Virus record (IMG/VR): IMGVR_UViG_3300025141_009213
Coordinates: 1 to 41,757 of that record
Direction: 5' to 3' (one strand)
Length of the DNA stretch: 41,757 bases
Origin: a virus
The position numbers and the translations under genes were made by a program. Below are positions 24,594 to 31,810 of this stretch, in pieces. The notes beneath the pieces were generated by a model. It worked only from the letters and a program-made list of their open reading frames with translations. It was not told the DNA's origin and made no database searches. The stretch's first letter is position 1. Every line of letters starts with the position of its first letter.

Positions 24594-27061
24594 CAGAATG
24601 ACCTCGCTAGCCTTCTACTGCTTCGTCCTTGATCCACGTACCGCTTAGCATCAAGTCTACTTTGATGACTCAGGGTGTTTCTTGTGTCATCACCTTGTGC
24701 AGTTACAAGTCTGACATTTTGATCACCTTGAGTTCCAATAGTCCTACGCTGCTCACTCCCTTCTGTTGCAAGTCTGTTGCTATCAGTAGCTCGTGTTTCT
24801 TCTCCTGTTGTGCGTAATCTGTTGGAATCAGTAGCACGTGTCTCTTCACCAGTAGTTCTGACTCCAGCTCGTTGCTCTTGTCCTGATGTGCGTAACTGAT
24901 TGGTATCAGTTGCTCGCTGTTCAAATGCTCTTGTCCTTTCTAAAGCTTGAGCTGCATCACTTTGAGTACCTATAGTTGCTCTTTGTTCTTCACCTGATGT
25001 ACGTAACTGATTGGTGTCTGTAGCACGTGTCTCTGCACCAGTGGTTCTAATCCCTGCACGACTCTCTTCTCCAGTAGTTCTGATTCCAGCTCGTTGCTCT
25101 TGACCTGAAGTACGCAACTGATTGGTATCAGTTGCCCGAGTTTCTAATCCTCTTACCCTTTCTAGTGCTTGAGCTGCAGCACTTTGAGTACCAATAGTTG
25201 CACGTGTTTCTTCTCCAGTAGTTCTAATCCCTGCACGACTCTCTTCTCCAGTAGTTCTAATCCCTGCACGACTCTCTTCTCCAGTAGTTCTAATCCCTGC
25301 ACGACTCTCTTCACCTGAAGTACGTAACTGATTAGTGTCTGTAGCACGTGTTTCTTCGCCTGAAACTCTCATCCCTGCACGTTGCTCTTGTCCTGAAGTA
25401 CGTAACTGATTCGTATCAGTTGCTCGCTGTTCTTGGCCAGTAGTTTTTATTTTATTACTATCAATTGCACGTGTTTCTGTACCAGTTGCGAGAATTCTAT
25501 TGGAGTCAGTTAATCGATCTTGCTCACCTTCAGTGATTCTCTGCAATCTATTTTGCTGACCAGTTTCTCCAATAGTTGCACGATGATCTACTCCAGTTGC
25601 TTCTAACATCGCAACATCACGACCATGCTGATTACCAGCAAACTTATTTTGTAGGTCATACTGCATGCCCATTGAGCCCAGACCTTGTTCATACTGTTTC
25701 TGCATGAGTGAGTCTGTATTCCGTAGCTCCAAATCAGCACCCTGCGTCATTGTACTTTGAGCTAATTGAGTCTGCTTCTCTGCCATCTGAGTAGCTAATG
25801 TGCTATCAAATCCAGATTGAATCATATTAGCGGCAAATGTATTCTTCATTGCATTACCAGCTGCATCATTCTCTCCTGGCTGGTAATTATAGAATTGATC
25901 CATAATCCCTTGGAAGTTGAATAAGCCTTTGTCTACTGATGTCTTTCCAGTAGCTTGTCCACTATTCTTATTACCAGATGTCTGTCCAGTAGCTTGTCCA
26001 CTATTCTTATTACCAGATGTCTGTCCAGTAGCTTGTCCACTATTCTTATTACCAGCGGTTGACCATGTTGATGACTGCTTACCGTAACTCGGATTAACTC
26101 CTGCGTATTTTGCCGCCGCAGGGCCTACCACTCCTCCCTTATTACTATAATTTGTAACGTACTGTTTAATGGCATTTGGAGTAAATCCTTGTGACACCAA
26201 TGTATCTATATCCTGCTGACCAATCCCTTCTCCGCCTACATTATCAGGATTGAAGTCATTAAGCACATTGGATGTAGCAGAGTTTCCATAATTGGCTGCT
26301 ACACCAGCATACTTAGCGGCTTTTTCACCAACAATCCCACCATCCGCACTATACGATTTAATATAATTGCTCACTTCATTCTGAGTTAACCCTTTTCCTA
26401 ATAACGCATCAATATCCTTTTGTCCGATCCCCTCTCCACCTACTTGATTTGGTTTAAAGTTTTTGATTATTTCTTGATTAGCATCACTCTTAGTATTGCT
26501 ATTAGATGTGGAGTTATTTATATTAGCCCAATAATTATAAATAGAATTGCTATCTGCCTGAGCTGTAGATGAATTACTTGTAGGTTGAGGAGCTTTAGCA
26601 GCTGGGGCTCGTGTAGGTTGAGGAGCTTTAGCAGCTGGGGCTCGTGTAGGTTGAGGAGCTGTAGCAGTTGGGGCTTGTGTATGTTGACTTGCATAGTCTT
26701 GTGCGGCGGGTCCTACTGTTCCACTGAAGTTACGAATGTACTCTGATATCTCATTATCACTGGCACCTTGCCCTTTTAAGTAATCAATATCAACCTTCCC
26801 CATCGCATTCTCATTTTTAGGAGCTTGAGTATTACTTCGTTCAAAATCTCTAGCTGCGTTACCTACTGTTCCCTTGAACTCACGGATATATTCAGCAATA
26901 TCATAATCACTGGCACCTTGTTTTTTTAGGTGATCGATATCTTTACGGCCCATGGCATTCCCTGAATCACCATATTGCCTTGGATCAAATCCACGAAAGT
27001 CATAACGCTCACGCGGAGCCTGATGCTGTCTTGGATCAAAGTTATTGAAGTTAAATCCCAT
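24593..27061 (-). CDS. Large repeat-domain protein with hendecad-repeat C-terminus
   Basis: An 822-residue protein. Four diverged copies of the ~55-residue domain shared with the 17.6 and 21.2 kb proteins lie at about residues 20-73, 84-124, 200-254 and 268-322 (e.g. GGEGIGQKDIDALLGKGLT, YIKSYSADGGIVGEKAAKYAG). Between and after them are PQPTRAPAAKA repeats (11 residues) and GNKNSGQATGQTS repeats (13 residues). Then comes DQFYNYQPGENDAAGN, a motif also present in the 36.4 kb protein. The C-terminal half (about 480-810) consists of 11-residue units such as TTGEESRAGIR and TDTNQLRTSGQ, expected to form a long right-handed coiled coil. It may be an internal virion or fibrous protein. Function unknown. 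Confidence 0.6.
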   Translation of the reverse strand: MGFNFNNFDPRQHQAPRERYDFRGFDPRQYGDSGNAMGRKDIDHLKKQGASDYDIAEYIREFKGTVGNAARDFERSNTQAPKNENAMGKVDIDYLKGQGASDNEISEYIRNFSGTVGPAAQDYASQHTQAPTATAPQPTRAPAAKAPQPTRAPAAKAPQPTSNSSTAQADSNSIYNYWANINNSTSNSNTKSDANQEIIKNFKPNQVGGEGIGQKDIDALLGKGLTQNEVSNYIKSYSADGGIVGEKAAKYAGVAANYGNSATSNVLNDFNPDNVGGEGIGQQDIDTLVSQGFTPNAIKQYVTNYSNKGGVVGPAAAKYAGVNPSYGKQSSTWSTAGNKNSGQATGQTSGNKNSGQATGQTSGNKNSGQATGKTSVDKGLFNFQGIMDQFYNYQPGENDAAGNAMKNTFAANMIQSGFDSTLATQMAEKQTQLAQSTMTQGADLELRNTDSLMQKQYEQGLGSMGMQYDLQNKFAGNQHGRDVAMLEATGVDHRATIGETGQQNRLQRITEGEQDRLTDSNRILATGTETRAIDSNKIKTTGQEQRATDTNQLRTSGQEQRAGMRVSGEETRATDTNQLRTSGEESRAGIRTTGEESRAGIRTTGEESRAGIRTTGEETRATIGTQSAAAQALERVRGLETRATDTNQLRTSGQEQRAGIRTTGEESRAGIRTTGAETRATDTNQLRTSGEEQRATIGTQSDAAQALERTRAFEQRATDTNQLRTSGQEQRAGVRTTGEETRATDSNRLRTTGEETRATDSNRLATEGSEQRRTIGTQGDQNVRLVTAQGDDTRNTLSHQSRLDAKRYVDQGRSSRRLARSF
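25211..25309 (-). repeat. 33-bp tandem repeat (three perfect copies) in the hendecad region
   Basis: Three direct copies with a 33-base period, each encoding one 11-residue unit TTGEESRAGIR. They belong to a much longer, more diverged 33-base-periodic region at about 24620-25500. Confidence 0.85.
25947..26056 (-). repeat. 39-bp tandem repeat, three copies
   Basis: Copies begin at 25947, 25986 and 26025 and encode GNKNSGQATGQTS units between the domain repeats and the GENDAA motif. Confidence 0.85.
26582..26680 (-). repeat. 33-bp tandem repeat, three copies
   Basis: Copies begin at 26582, 26615 and 26648 and encode Pro/Ala-rich AAKAPQPTRAP units that act as a linker between the second and third domain copies. 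Confidence 0.85.
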
Positions 27062-27084
27062 CTTCTTACTTTATTAATGCCTAT

Positions 27085-27091
27085 CTATTCA
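27085..27091 (-). promoter_or_regulatory. TGAATAGATAGG motif, candidate -10 for the 822-residue gene
   Basis: Minus-strand TGAATAG, 24 bases before the ATG at 27061. In the duplicated copy near 28285 the same site reads TGAATACATAGG, where it no longer precedes a gene, consistent with relaxed selection. Confidence 0.4.
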
Positions 27092-27131
27092 GTTTATACG
27101 ATTTTGAGGGATTAAAGTTTTACTTAGTTGA

Positions 27132-27137
27132 TACAAT
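27132..27137 (+). promoter_or_regulatory. TACAAT, candidate -10 of the first cell-wall hydrolase
   Basis: TACAAT within TTGATACAATCAGTTGAG, 26 bases before the ATG at 27164. The block is fully conserved in the second copy. Confidence 0.35.
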
Positions 27138-27163
27138 CAGTTGAGTGGATATGAACTTATGTA

Positions 27164-28237
27164 ATGCTATTGACTTTAATGCTACTTACTTTTGATGTGT
27201 CAAAACTTCCTACAATAGATACAAGTAATTACTCATATAATATGTCTCGTTTTGCTGCTGCTGGTCAAGTTGTTTCTAATGAAGCACTGAATGCATTTAA
27301 CAGTGTACTTAACACTAGCCCTGACTATGCTGCTCTACAGATGGAGGCTATGAAAAATAAAGCGGCTAAGGAGATTGTATCTAATAAAGTGGAGAGTGAA
27401 TTATTTAAAGATGCTATTCAGTCTATAGCTGAACGTAAATCTGATGATATACGAATCAAAAGCAACCTTGAATTGTTAGGTAAAGGTCCAAAACAGAAGA
27501 TGGCTGGTAAACTAGCACTAATGGGATCCCTTATAGCTGAAGCTGCTATTAAACCAAAGAAAGTAGATTTACCTAATAACATTCCTTTTGATAGATCTGC
27601 TGATATAGCTAAAGCTCAAGCAGCGATAGATGCTTCTACTGAGAAAATAGATGCACTCAAAGCCCTAATTCTACAATCTAAAACTACTGGAGATGTACCT
27701 ACTAATAACGGTACTCCTTCAACTCCTGTCTCTGTTAGTACTACTCCTTCAACTCCTGTCTCTGTTAGTACTACTCCTTCAACTCCTGTCTCTGTTAGTA
27801 CTACTCCTTCAGATGGTAGTGCTATTACATCTTGGGATCAAGCATATAATCTTGCTAAAGCTACAGGAGCTAAATTCCCTCAATTAGTAGCAGCTCAATG
27901 GGCTCATGAATCTGCATATGGTACTGCTTTAGGTGGATCTCATAATTATTTTGGTATGAAATCTTTGCCAGGTCAAGGTAATAATAGCCCTACGCATGAA
28001 TACTCTAATGGAAAACCATATAACACAAATGCTGACTTCTTGAATTTCAATTCAGCGAAAGATGCTTTTGAAACGCTTAACAAATGGTGGCATGATGATT
28101 ATAAAAACTTCTCTGGTGTATCTCAAAATACCAATTCGGCATCTGCAGCGGCTCAACAGTTACAAGCACAGAAATATGCTACTGATCCTGGATATGCAAA
28201 TGCCCTGATTCGTATCATGGGCGAGCATGGTTATTGA
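27164..28237 (+). CDS. Cell-wall hydrolase with GH73/FlgJ-like glucosaminidase domain
   Basis: A 357-residue protein from the ATG at 27164; an ATG at 27242 (MSRFAAAGQ) is a good alternative start, since the first residues MLLTLMLLTF are not a convincing signal peptide. Residues 26-190 are helical and shared with the next gene (ALNAFNSVLNTSPDYAALQM, DASTEKIDALKALILQSK). A linker of three STPVSVSTTP repeats follows. The C-terminal 139 residues match glucosaminidases that cut glycan strands of peptidoglycan: PQLVAAQWAHESAYG with the likely catalytic Glu249, GSHNYFGMKSLPG, and a C-terminal GYANALIRIM. It is probably a virion-associated or lysis muralytic enzyme. It is transcribed opposite to its neighbours. 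Confidence 0.78.
   Translation: MLLTLMLLTFDVSKLPTIDTSNYSYNMSRFAAAGQVVSNEALNAFNSVLNTSPDYAALQMEAMKNKAAKEIVSNKVESELFKDAIQSIAERKSDDIRIKSNLELLGKGPKQKMAGKLALMGSLIAEAAIKPKKVDLPNNIPFDRSADIAKAQAAIDASTEKIDALKALILQSKTTGDVPTNNGTPSTPVSVSTTPSTPVSVSTTPSTPVSVSTTPSDGSAITSWDQAYNLAKATGAKFPQLVAAQWAHESAYGTALGGSHNYFGMKSLPGQGNNSPTHEYSNGKPYNTNADFLNFNSAKDAFETLNKWWHDDYKNFSGVSQNTNSASAAAQQLQAQKYATDPGYANALIRIMGEHGY
27721..27810 (+). repeat. 30-bp tandem repeat forming the hydrolase linker
   Basis: Three perfect copies of a 30-base unit encoding STPVSVSTTP. They start exactly where sequence identity with the second hydrolase gene ends. Confidence 0.9.
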
Positions 28238-28244
28238 AACTAGG

Positions 28245-28920
28245 TTGAAGTTAAATCCCATCTTCTTATTTTATTAATGCCTATGTATTCACATTTTACG
28301 ATTTTGTGGGAATAAAGTTTCACTTAGTTGATACAATCAGTTGAGTGGATATGAACTTATGTAATGCTATTGACTTTAATGTTACTTGCTTTTGATGTGT
28401 CAAAACTTCCTACAATAGATACAAGTAATTACTCATATAATATGTCCCGTTTTGCTGGTGCTGGTCAAGTTGTTTCTAATGAAGCACTGAATGCATTTAA
28501 CAGTGTACTTAACACTAGCCCTGACTATGCTGCTCTACAGATGGAGGCTATGAAAAATAAAGCGGCTAAGGAGATTGTATCTAATAAAGTGGAGAGTGAA
28601 TTATTTAAAGATGCTATTCAGTCTATAGCTGAACGTAAATCTGATGATATACGAATCAAAAGCAACCTTGAATTGTTAGGTAAAGGTCCAAAACAGAAGA
28701 TGGCTGGTAAACTAGCACTAATGGGATCCCTTATAGCTGAAGCTGCTATTAAACCAAAGAAAGTAGATTTACCTAATAACATTCCTTTTGATAGATCTGC
28801 TGATATAGCTAAAGCTCAAGCAGCGATAGATGCTTCTACTGAGAAAATAGATGCACTCAAAGCCCTAATTCTACAATCTAAAACTACTGGAGATGTACCT
28901 ACTAATAACGGTACTCCTTC
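28245..28920 (+). repeat. Long direct repeat, copy 2 (676 bp)
   Basis: Second copy of 27045-27720. It begins eight bases after the first hydrolase stop and includes a relic of the beginning of the minus-strand 822-residue gene (ATGGGATTTAACTTCAA read on the minus strand). This shows the direction of copying was from the 27 kb locus. Confidence 0.95.
28332..28337 (+). promoter_or_regulatory. TACAAT, candidate -10 of the second cell-wall hydrolase
   Basis: Same sequence and spacing as at 27132-27137, 26 bases before the ATG at 28364. Confidence 0.35.
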
Positions 28921-29380
28921 TTTAGGTAATGTAAGTAATCTCCCTCAATCTACTGTAAGTCTGCCTACTTCATATACTCCAGATAAGGATGGTTTATATA
29001 ATATTAATATTGTAGATCTTGGCAATCGCCTTAGGGATAACTTTGGTCTAACCATAGTTGAGCATCCTGCTTTTGGTGGGAATACTGGAGGCCATGCACG
29101 TGGTAGTCACCATGACTTTGACGAAGCTATAGATATCCAAGACTGGAGAGATGATGACATTGATGGTGTCAACTGGCGTACACGTACTGCAAACTTAATA
29201 GACCTGCTTCAAGGTTCGGCGCATGAAACTATAGGTCCTAATCAAGATCCTACTAACCATGGGTCTCATGGTCATGTAGGAGCATATGGTGGCAATGTTA
29301 AACTTAATCAACATCAATATGATATCCTTTTTGGTGGTAACTCAGGTGGTTTACGTGCTACCTTCGGTAATAAAATCTAA
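28364..29380 (+). CDS. Cell-wall hydrolase paralogue with M15/LAS-like metallopeptidase domain
   Basis: A 338-residue protein. Residues 1-185 are nearly identical to the preceding hydrolase. After a short linker (SLGNVSNLPQS) the C-terminal ~150 residues differ completely: LGNRLRDNFGLTIVEHP, then S248-H-H250-D-F-D-E-A-I-D257, then H-G-S-H-G-H (299-304). S-x-H-(6)-D followed by a distal His pair is the zinc-binding layout of LAS/M15 peptidases, which cut peptide cross-links of peptidoglycan; the usual Gly between the ligands is Asp here. Together with the glucosaminidase paralogue it would attack both glycan and peptide bonds. It converges on the 216-residue gene with an eight-base gap. Confidence 0.65.
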   Translation: MLLTLMLLAFDVSKLPTIDTSNYSYNMSRFAGAGQVVSNEALNAFNSVLNTSPDYAALQMEAMKNKAAKEIVSNKVESELFKDAIQSIAERKSDDIRIKSNLELLGKGPKQKMAGKLALMGSLIAEAAIKPKKVDLPNNIPFDRSADIAKAQAAIDASTEKIDALKALILQSKTTGDVPTNNGTPSLGNVSNLPQSTVSLPTSYTPDKDGLYNINIVDLGNRLRDNFGLTIVEHPAFGGNTGGHARGSHHDFDEAIDIQDWRDDDIDGVNWRTRTANLIDLLQGSAHETIGPNQDPTNHGSHGHVGAYGGNVKLNQHQYDILFGGNSGGLRATFGNKI

Positions 29381-29388
29381 TATTAAAA

Positions 29389-30039
29389 CTAAGCAGCGAA
29401 GCTAGCACCAAGCTCACTCAACCCAGCTATAAGTAGTTTCAATCTGTCTGCTCTTTCTTTAGCAGCTTCCTTTTTATCCATATATTCCATCCGCTGTTGC
29501 CATTGGAGCTGAGCGTTTCGTTCAGAATCTCGTGCCATCTCATATCTTGCTAGACGATCTTCAGCAGCATTCCTATCTCCTGATAAGAGCTGTAACATTG
29601 TTAGTCTTTCGTTAGATTCGGTACTCTCACTTTGCGCTTTGGCAGTAGCCTGAGTAGCTAAATTACCCGGCTCCTGCTGCTTGGTAAGCAAGGTAATTTT
29701 ATCAGCTAAATCTTCCCCTCGCAGAGTTTTTAATCTTTGCTCCTCTAACTTTTTTAGCACGTTCTTATAATATCCTTCTGTTTGTCCTGGTAGCCATGTT
29801 CCACCCTCCGTAAGTATATCTTCCTTAAACCTACCTTCGAGCTTGTTAGCTAACGCCTGCTTTCTGATTGCTGCTGGATCAAGTCCACCTGTACCAAATA
29901 TCGCATTATTGAGTTGGGTGGTCCAATCTGCCCCTGGTGCATAAGGGTCCTTAGGATCTATTAACGAGAGATCAAGTGCAGTCCCACGTTGTATGCCTGC
30001 ACCCCAATCCAACCAGTGATTATCCCTTAACTTAGCCAT
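29389..30039 (-). CDS. Helical virion-like protein, unknown function
   Basis: A 216-residue protein. The N-terminal half is mixed (LRDNHWLDWGAGIQRGTALD); the C-terminal half is long charged helices with coiled-coil character (YYKNVLKKLEEQRLKTLRGE, RNAQLQWQQRMEYMDKKEAA) ending in a short hydrophobic helix (LKLLIAGLSELGASFAA). It overlaps the preceding gene's stop by one base. It is the last gene of a ten-gene minus-strand run; an internal/ejection protein role is plausible but not shown. Confidence 0.55.
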   Translation of the reverse strand: MAKLRDNHWLDWGAGIQRGTALDLSLIDPKDPYAPGADWTTQLNNAIFGTGGLDPAAIRKQALANKLEGRFKEDILTEGGTWLPGQTEGYYKNVLKKLEEQRLKTLRGEDLADKITLLTKQQEPGNLATQATAKAQSESTESNERLTMLQLLSGDRNAAEDRLARYEMARDSERNAQLQWQQRMEYMDKKEAAKERADRLKLLIAGLSELGASFAA

Positions 30040-30539
30040 CAGATCAATCCCCCTTTAAGTAGCGCAAGCGCTTCTTCTAGTTTACGTTGTTCTGGAGTTT
30101 TCTTATCTCCAAATAGCCATTGCAATCCATCACTTCCCATTTTTCCAATACCTGCACCGATAGATGCTGTTAGTGGAGAGAGCACTCCAGCTCCCATGAA
30201 GGCACCAATAGTGCCACCAGTTGCCATTGCTGCTGTATCCATTGCTTTATTACCAAAGCTTTCATCACCAGTAATGATGTCAGCTACATCCATTACGTTC
30301 CCAGCAACGCTCAATCCGGGTGCCAGTCTTGAAGCACCTCTAATGAGTCCTTTACCAGCAAACCTGCCTACTGTTTTAGGCATTTTGCCTAATGTAAGAG
30401 CATTAAGAGTTTTACCTGTCTCTGCCATTACTCCCGCTTGAGTTGGTTTACCACCTAGCCATTGAAGGGCTTGACCAAATGTTATTCCTTCTACTTGTGC
30501 AAGCTTCAAGGCTAAATCATTAAGACTATGACCAATCAT
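30039..30539 (-). CDS. Gly/Ala-rich membrane-active virion protein
   Basis: A 166-residue protein. After a helical start (SLNDLALKLAQVEGITFGQA) it is dominated by a long Gly/Ala/Met-rich hydrophobic stretch (TAAMATGGTIGAFMGAGVLS, then TASIGAGIGKMG) followed by a charged C-terminal helix (TPEQRKLEEALALLKGG). A glycine-rich hairpin of this type can span a membrane. It overlaps both neighbours. It is possibly ejected into the host envelope during infection; no family recognised. Confidence 0.55.
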   Translation of the reverse strand: MIGHSLNDLALKLAQVEGITFGQALQWLGGKPTQAGVMAETGKTLNALTLGKMPKTVGRFAGKGLIRGASRLAPGLSVAGNVMDVADIITGDESFGNKAMDTAAMATGGTIGAFMGAGVLSPLTASIGAGIGKMGSDGLQWLFGDKKTPEQRKLEEALALLKGGLI

Positions 30540-31249
30540 TTTAATGCTCCTGCTAGGGCGTTCTTAGCTTCCATTCTTGTAACACGGTTGTCCAGTTGTT
30601 GATAACCACGGACAAGCAGGGCGATCAGCTGGTTTATATCTATTCTATACATTCCTGATTCACTATCAACATAAGTTGCATCAGGCATCACATCTTTGTA
30701 CTCCTGAGCAATAAACCCATAGTGCATCCTGCTCGGTTCACTTGTGAATTCATCCTTGTAGTAGAAACTTACTGGATTCAATTCTCGTAACATTAATGTC
30801 ACGTCATCCAGCCTTTCTATTGAATGCTTTGTACGCTCATCGCAAGCCATTAGCAATGGAAGACCGGCACTAACAATCTTCCCTATCCCACCCCACATTC
30901 CAGCCTCCTTACTTGCTCCGGCCCTCTTCCCTGCTGCCTCCGCCTGAGCTTCCGCCATTTTCTGTGCTCCTACTACATCCCCATATGCTTTAAGAAATGC
31001 GCCTTTTGTAGAAGCTTCAATACCCCAATTTTCTATCTGCTCCCTGGCATCTAACTCATTCTGTAAACCATAGATAGCTCCAGGCTTTGGCCGTTTACCA
31101 GCTAATCCTGAATAGTTACCAGTAATACTACCAGCGGCGGCGGCATAGGGGCCAAGATTTATTTGAGTAGGTACTGGGATCTTAGTAAAATCTGGCGGCA
31201 CTAATCCGAAACCAGTGTTTTGCCTTGTAGAAAAATTAGTTGCCATCAC
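30536..31249 (-). CDS. Protein with C-terminal S74-type intramolecular chaperone domain
   Basis: A 237-residue protein. An N-terminal ~85 residues (NTGFGLVPPDFTKIPVPTQI) are followed by a helical Ala-rich stretch (AEAQAEAAGKRAGASKEAG), then C136-D-E-R-T-K141-H-S-I, ELNPVSFYYKDE, MHYGFIAQEYKDVMPD and YRIDINQLIALLVRGYQQLD. These are the order and motifs of the S74 peptidase/chaperone domain that trimerises phage fibres and then cuts itself off. In the family the first position is the nucleophilic Ser of S-D-x-R-x-K; here it is Cys, with Lys141 kept. It overlaps the downstream gene by four bases. Confidence 0.8.
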   Translation of the reverse strand: MMATNFSTRQNTGFGLVPPDFTKIPVPTQINLGPYAAAAGSITGNYSGLAGKRPKPGAIYGLQNELDAREQIENWGIEASTKGAFLKAYGDVVGAQKMAEAQAEAAGKRAGASKEAGMWGGIGKIVSAGLPLLMACDERTKHSIERLDDVTLMLRELNPVSFYYKDEFTSEPSRMHYGFIAQEYKDVMPDATYVDSESGMYRIDINQLIALLVRGYQQLDNRVTRMEAKNALAGALK

Positions 31250-31284
31250 TTTATTTACTTATATATCTGTATTTTATCAATATT

Positions 31285-31292
31285 TTATTCTA
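31285..31292 (-). promoter_or_regulatory. TAGAATAA motif, candidate -10 element
   Basis: Minus-strand TAGAATAA followed by AATATTG, 36 bases before the ATG at 31249, in a 115-base intergenic gap that is otherwise AT-rich and featureless. Confidence 0.4.
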
Positions 31293-31364
31293 TCTTAGTC
31301 ACCACGTTAGTCTTCCATTTGAAGCAGTAATTGCATCGGCTCCGGGATCTAATCTAAATGTCAT

Positions 31365-31787
31365 TTATCCGAAAGCACCGAATCCCTCTAACGACATACC
31401 CCCGTAATCTCCGTAGCTAGGTAATCCAAGATTCATACCATCGCTAAAACTTATTCCACCACTATCACCACCACCGAAGTCCATTTTTCCAAATCCACTT
31501 ATCAGACCGCCGCCGATGTCACCGGCCAGACCCCACATTGCATTGCTCCTTGCTGCATCAGCTTGTGCGGCTGCTGCCTCAAGCATCCCTTCGGCCTGTA
31601 GATCTCCTTTCTTTGCCATACCAAATGCATTTAACCCAGCATTAATAAGCCCCGCTTCAGCCTTATTTGCCCCTGTTTTCTTGTAATAATTAGCTACCTG
31701 GCTTTTAGCTAACAGATCATCGTAGTCTGGACTTCCGGGTGTTACCAATGAAGCTATAGCTGGACTGCTTATGGCGAAACTTGGCAT
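31365..31787 (-). CDS. Small Gly/Ala-rich virion-like protein
   Basis: A 140-residue protein with a helical middle (AKSQVANYYKKTGANKAEAG, LEAAAAQADAARSNAMWGL) and a Gly/Ser-rich C-terminal tail (GDIGGGLISGFGKMDFGGGD). Its helix-then-GGIGK-like layout resembles the middle of the neighbouring S74-domain protein (AEAQAEAAGKR ... MWGGIGKIVSAG), so the two may be distant relatives. Function unknown. Confidence 0.5.
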   Translation of the reverse strand: MPSFAISSPAIASLVTPGSPDYDDLLAKSQVANYYKKTGANKAEAGLINAGLNAFGMAKKGDLQAEGMLEAAAAQADAARSNAMWGLAGDIGGGLISGFGKMDFGGGDSGGISFSDGMNLGLPSYGDYGGMSLEGFGAFG

Positions 31788-31802
31788 TAGTCTGAATCCT
31801 AT

Positions 31803-31810
31803 TTATTCTA
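31803..31810 (-). promoter_or_regulatory. TAGAATAA motif overlapping a stop codon
   Basis: Minus-strand TAGAATAA, whose last three bases are the stop of the 402-residue gene, 16 bases before the next ATG at 31787. If used, the transcript leader would be under ten bases. Confidence 0.3.

Larger units (their letters stand above)
27045..27720 (+). repeat. Long direct repeat, copy 1 (676 bp)
   Basis: Matches 28245-28920 at an offset of exactly 1200 bases. The left ~130 bases (non-coding, plus the first ~17 bases of the minus-strand 822-residue gene) carry several differences; from about 27260 to 27720 I see none. The unit covers the promoter region and N-terminal half of the hydrolase genes. Confidence 0.95.
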
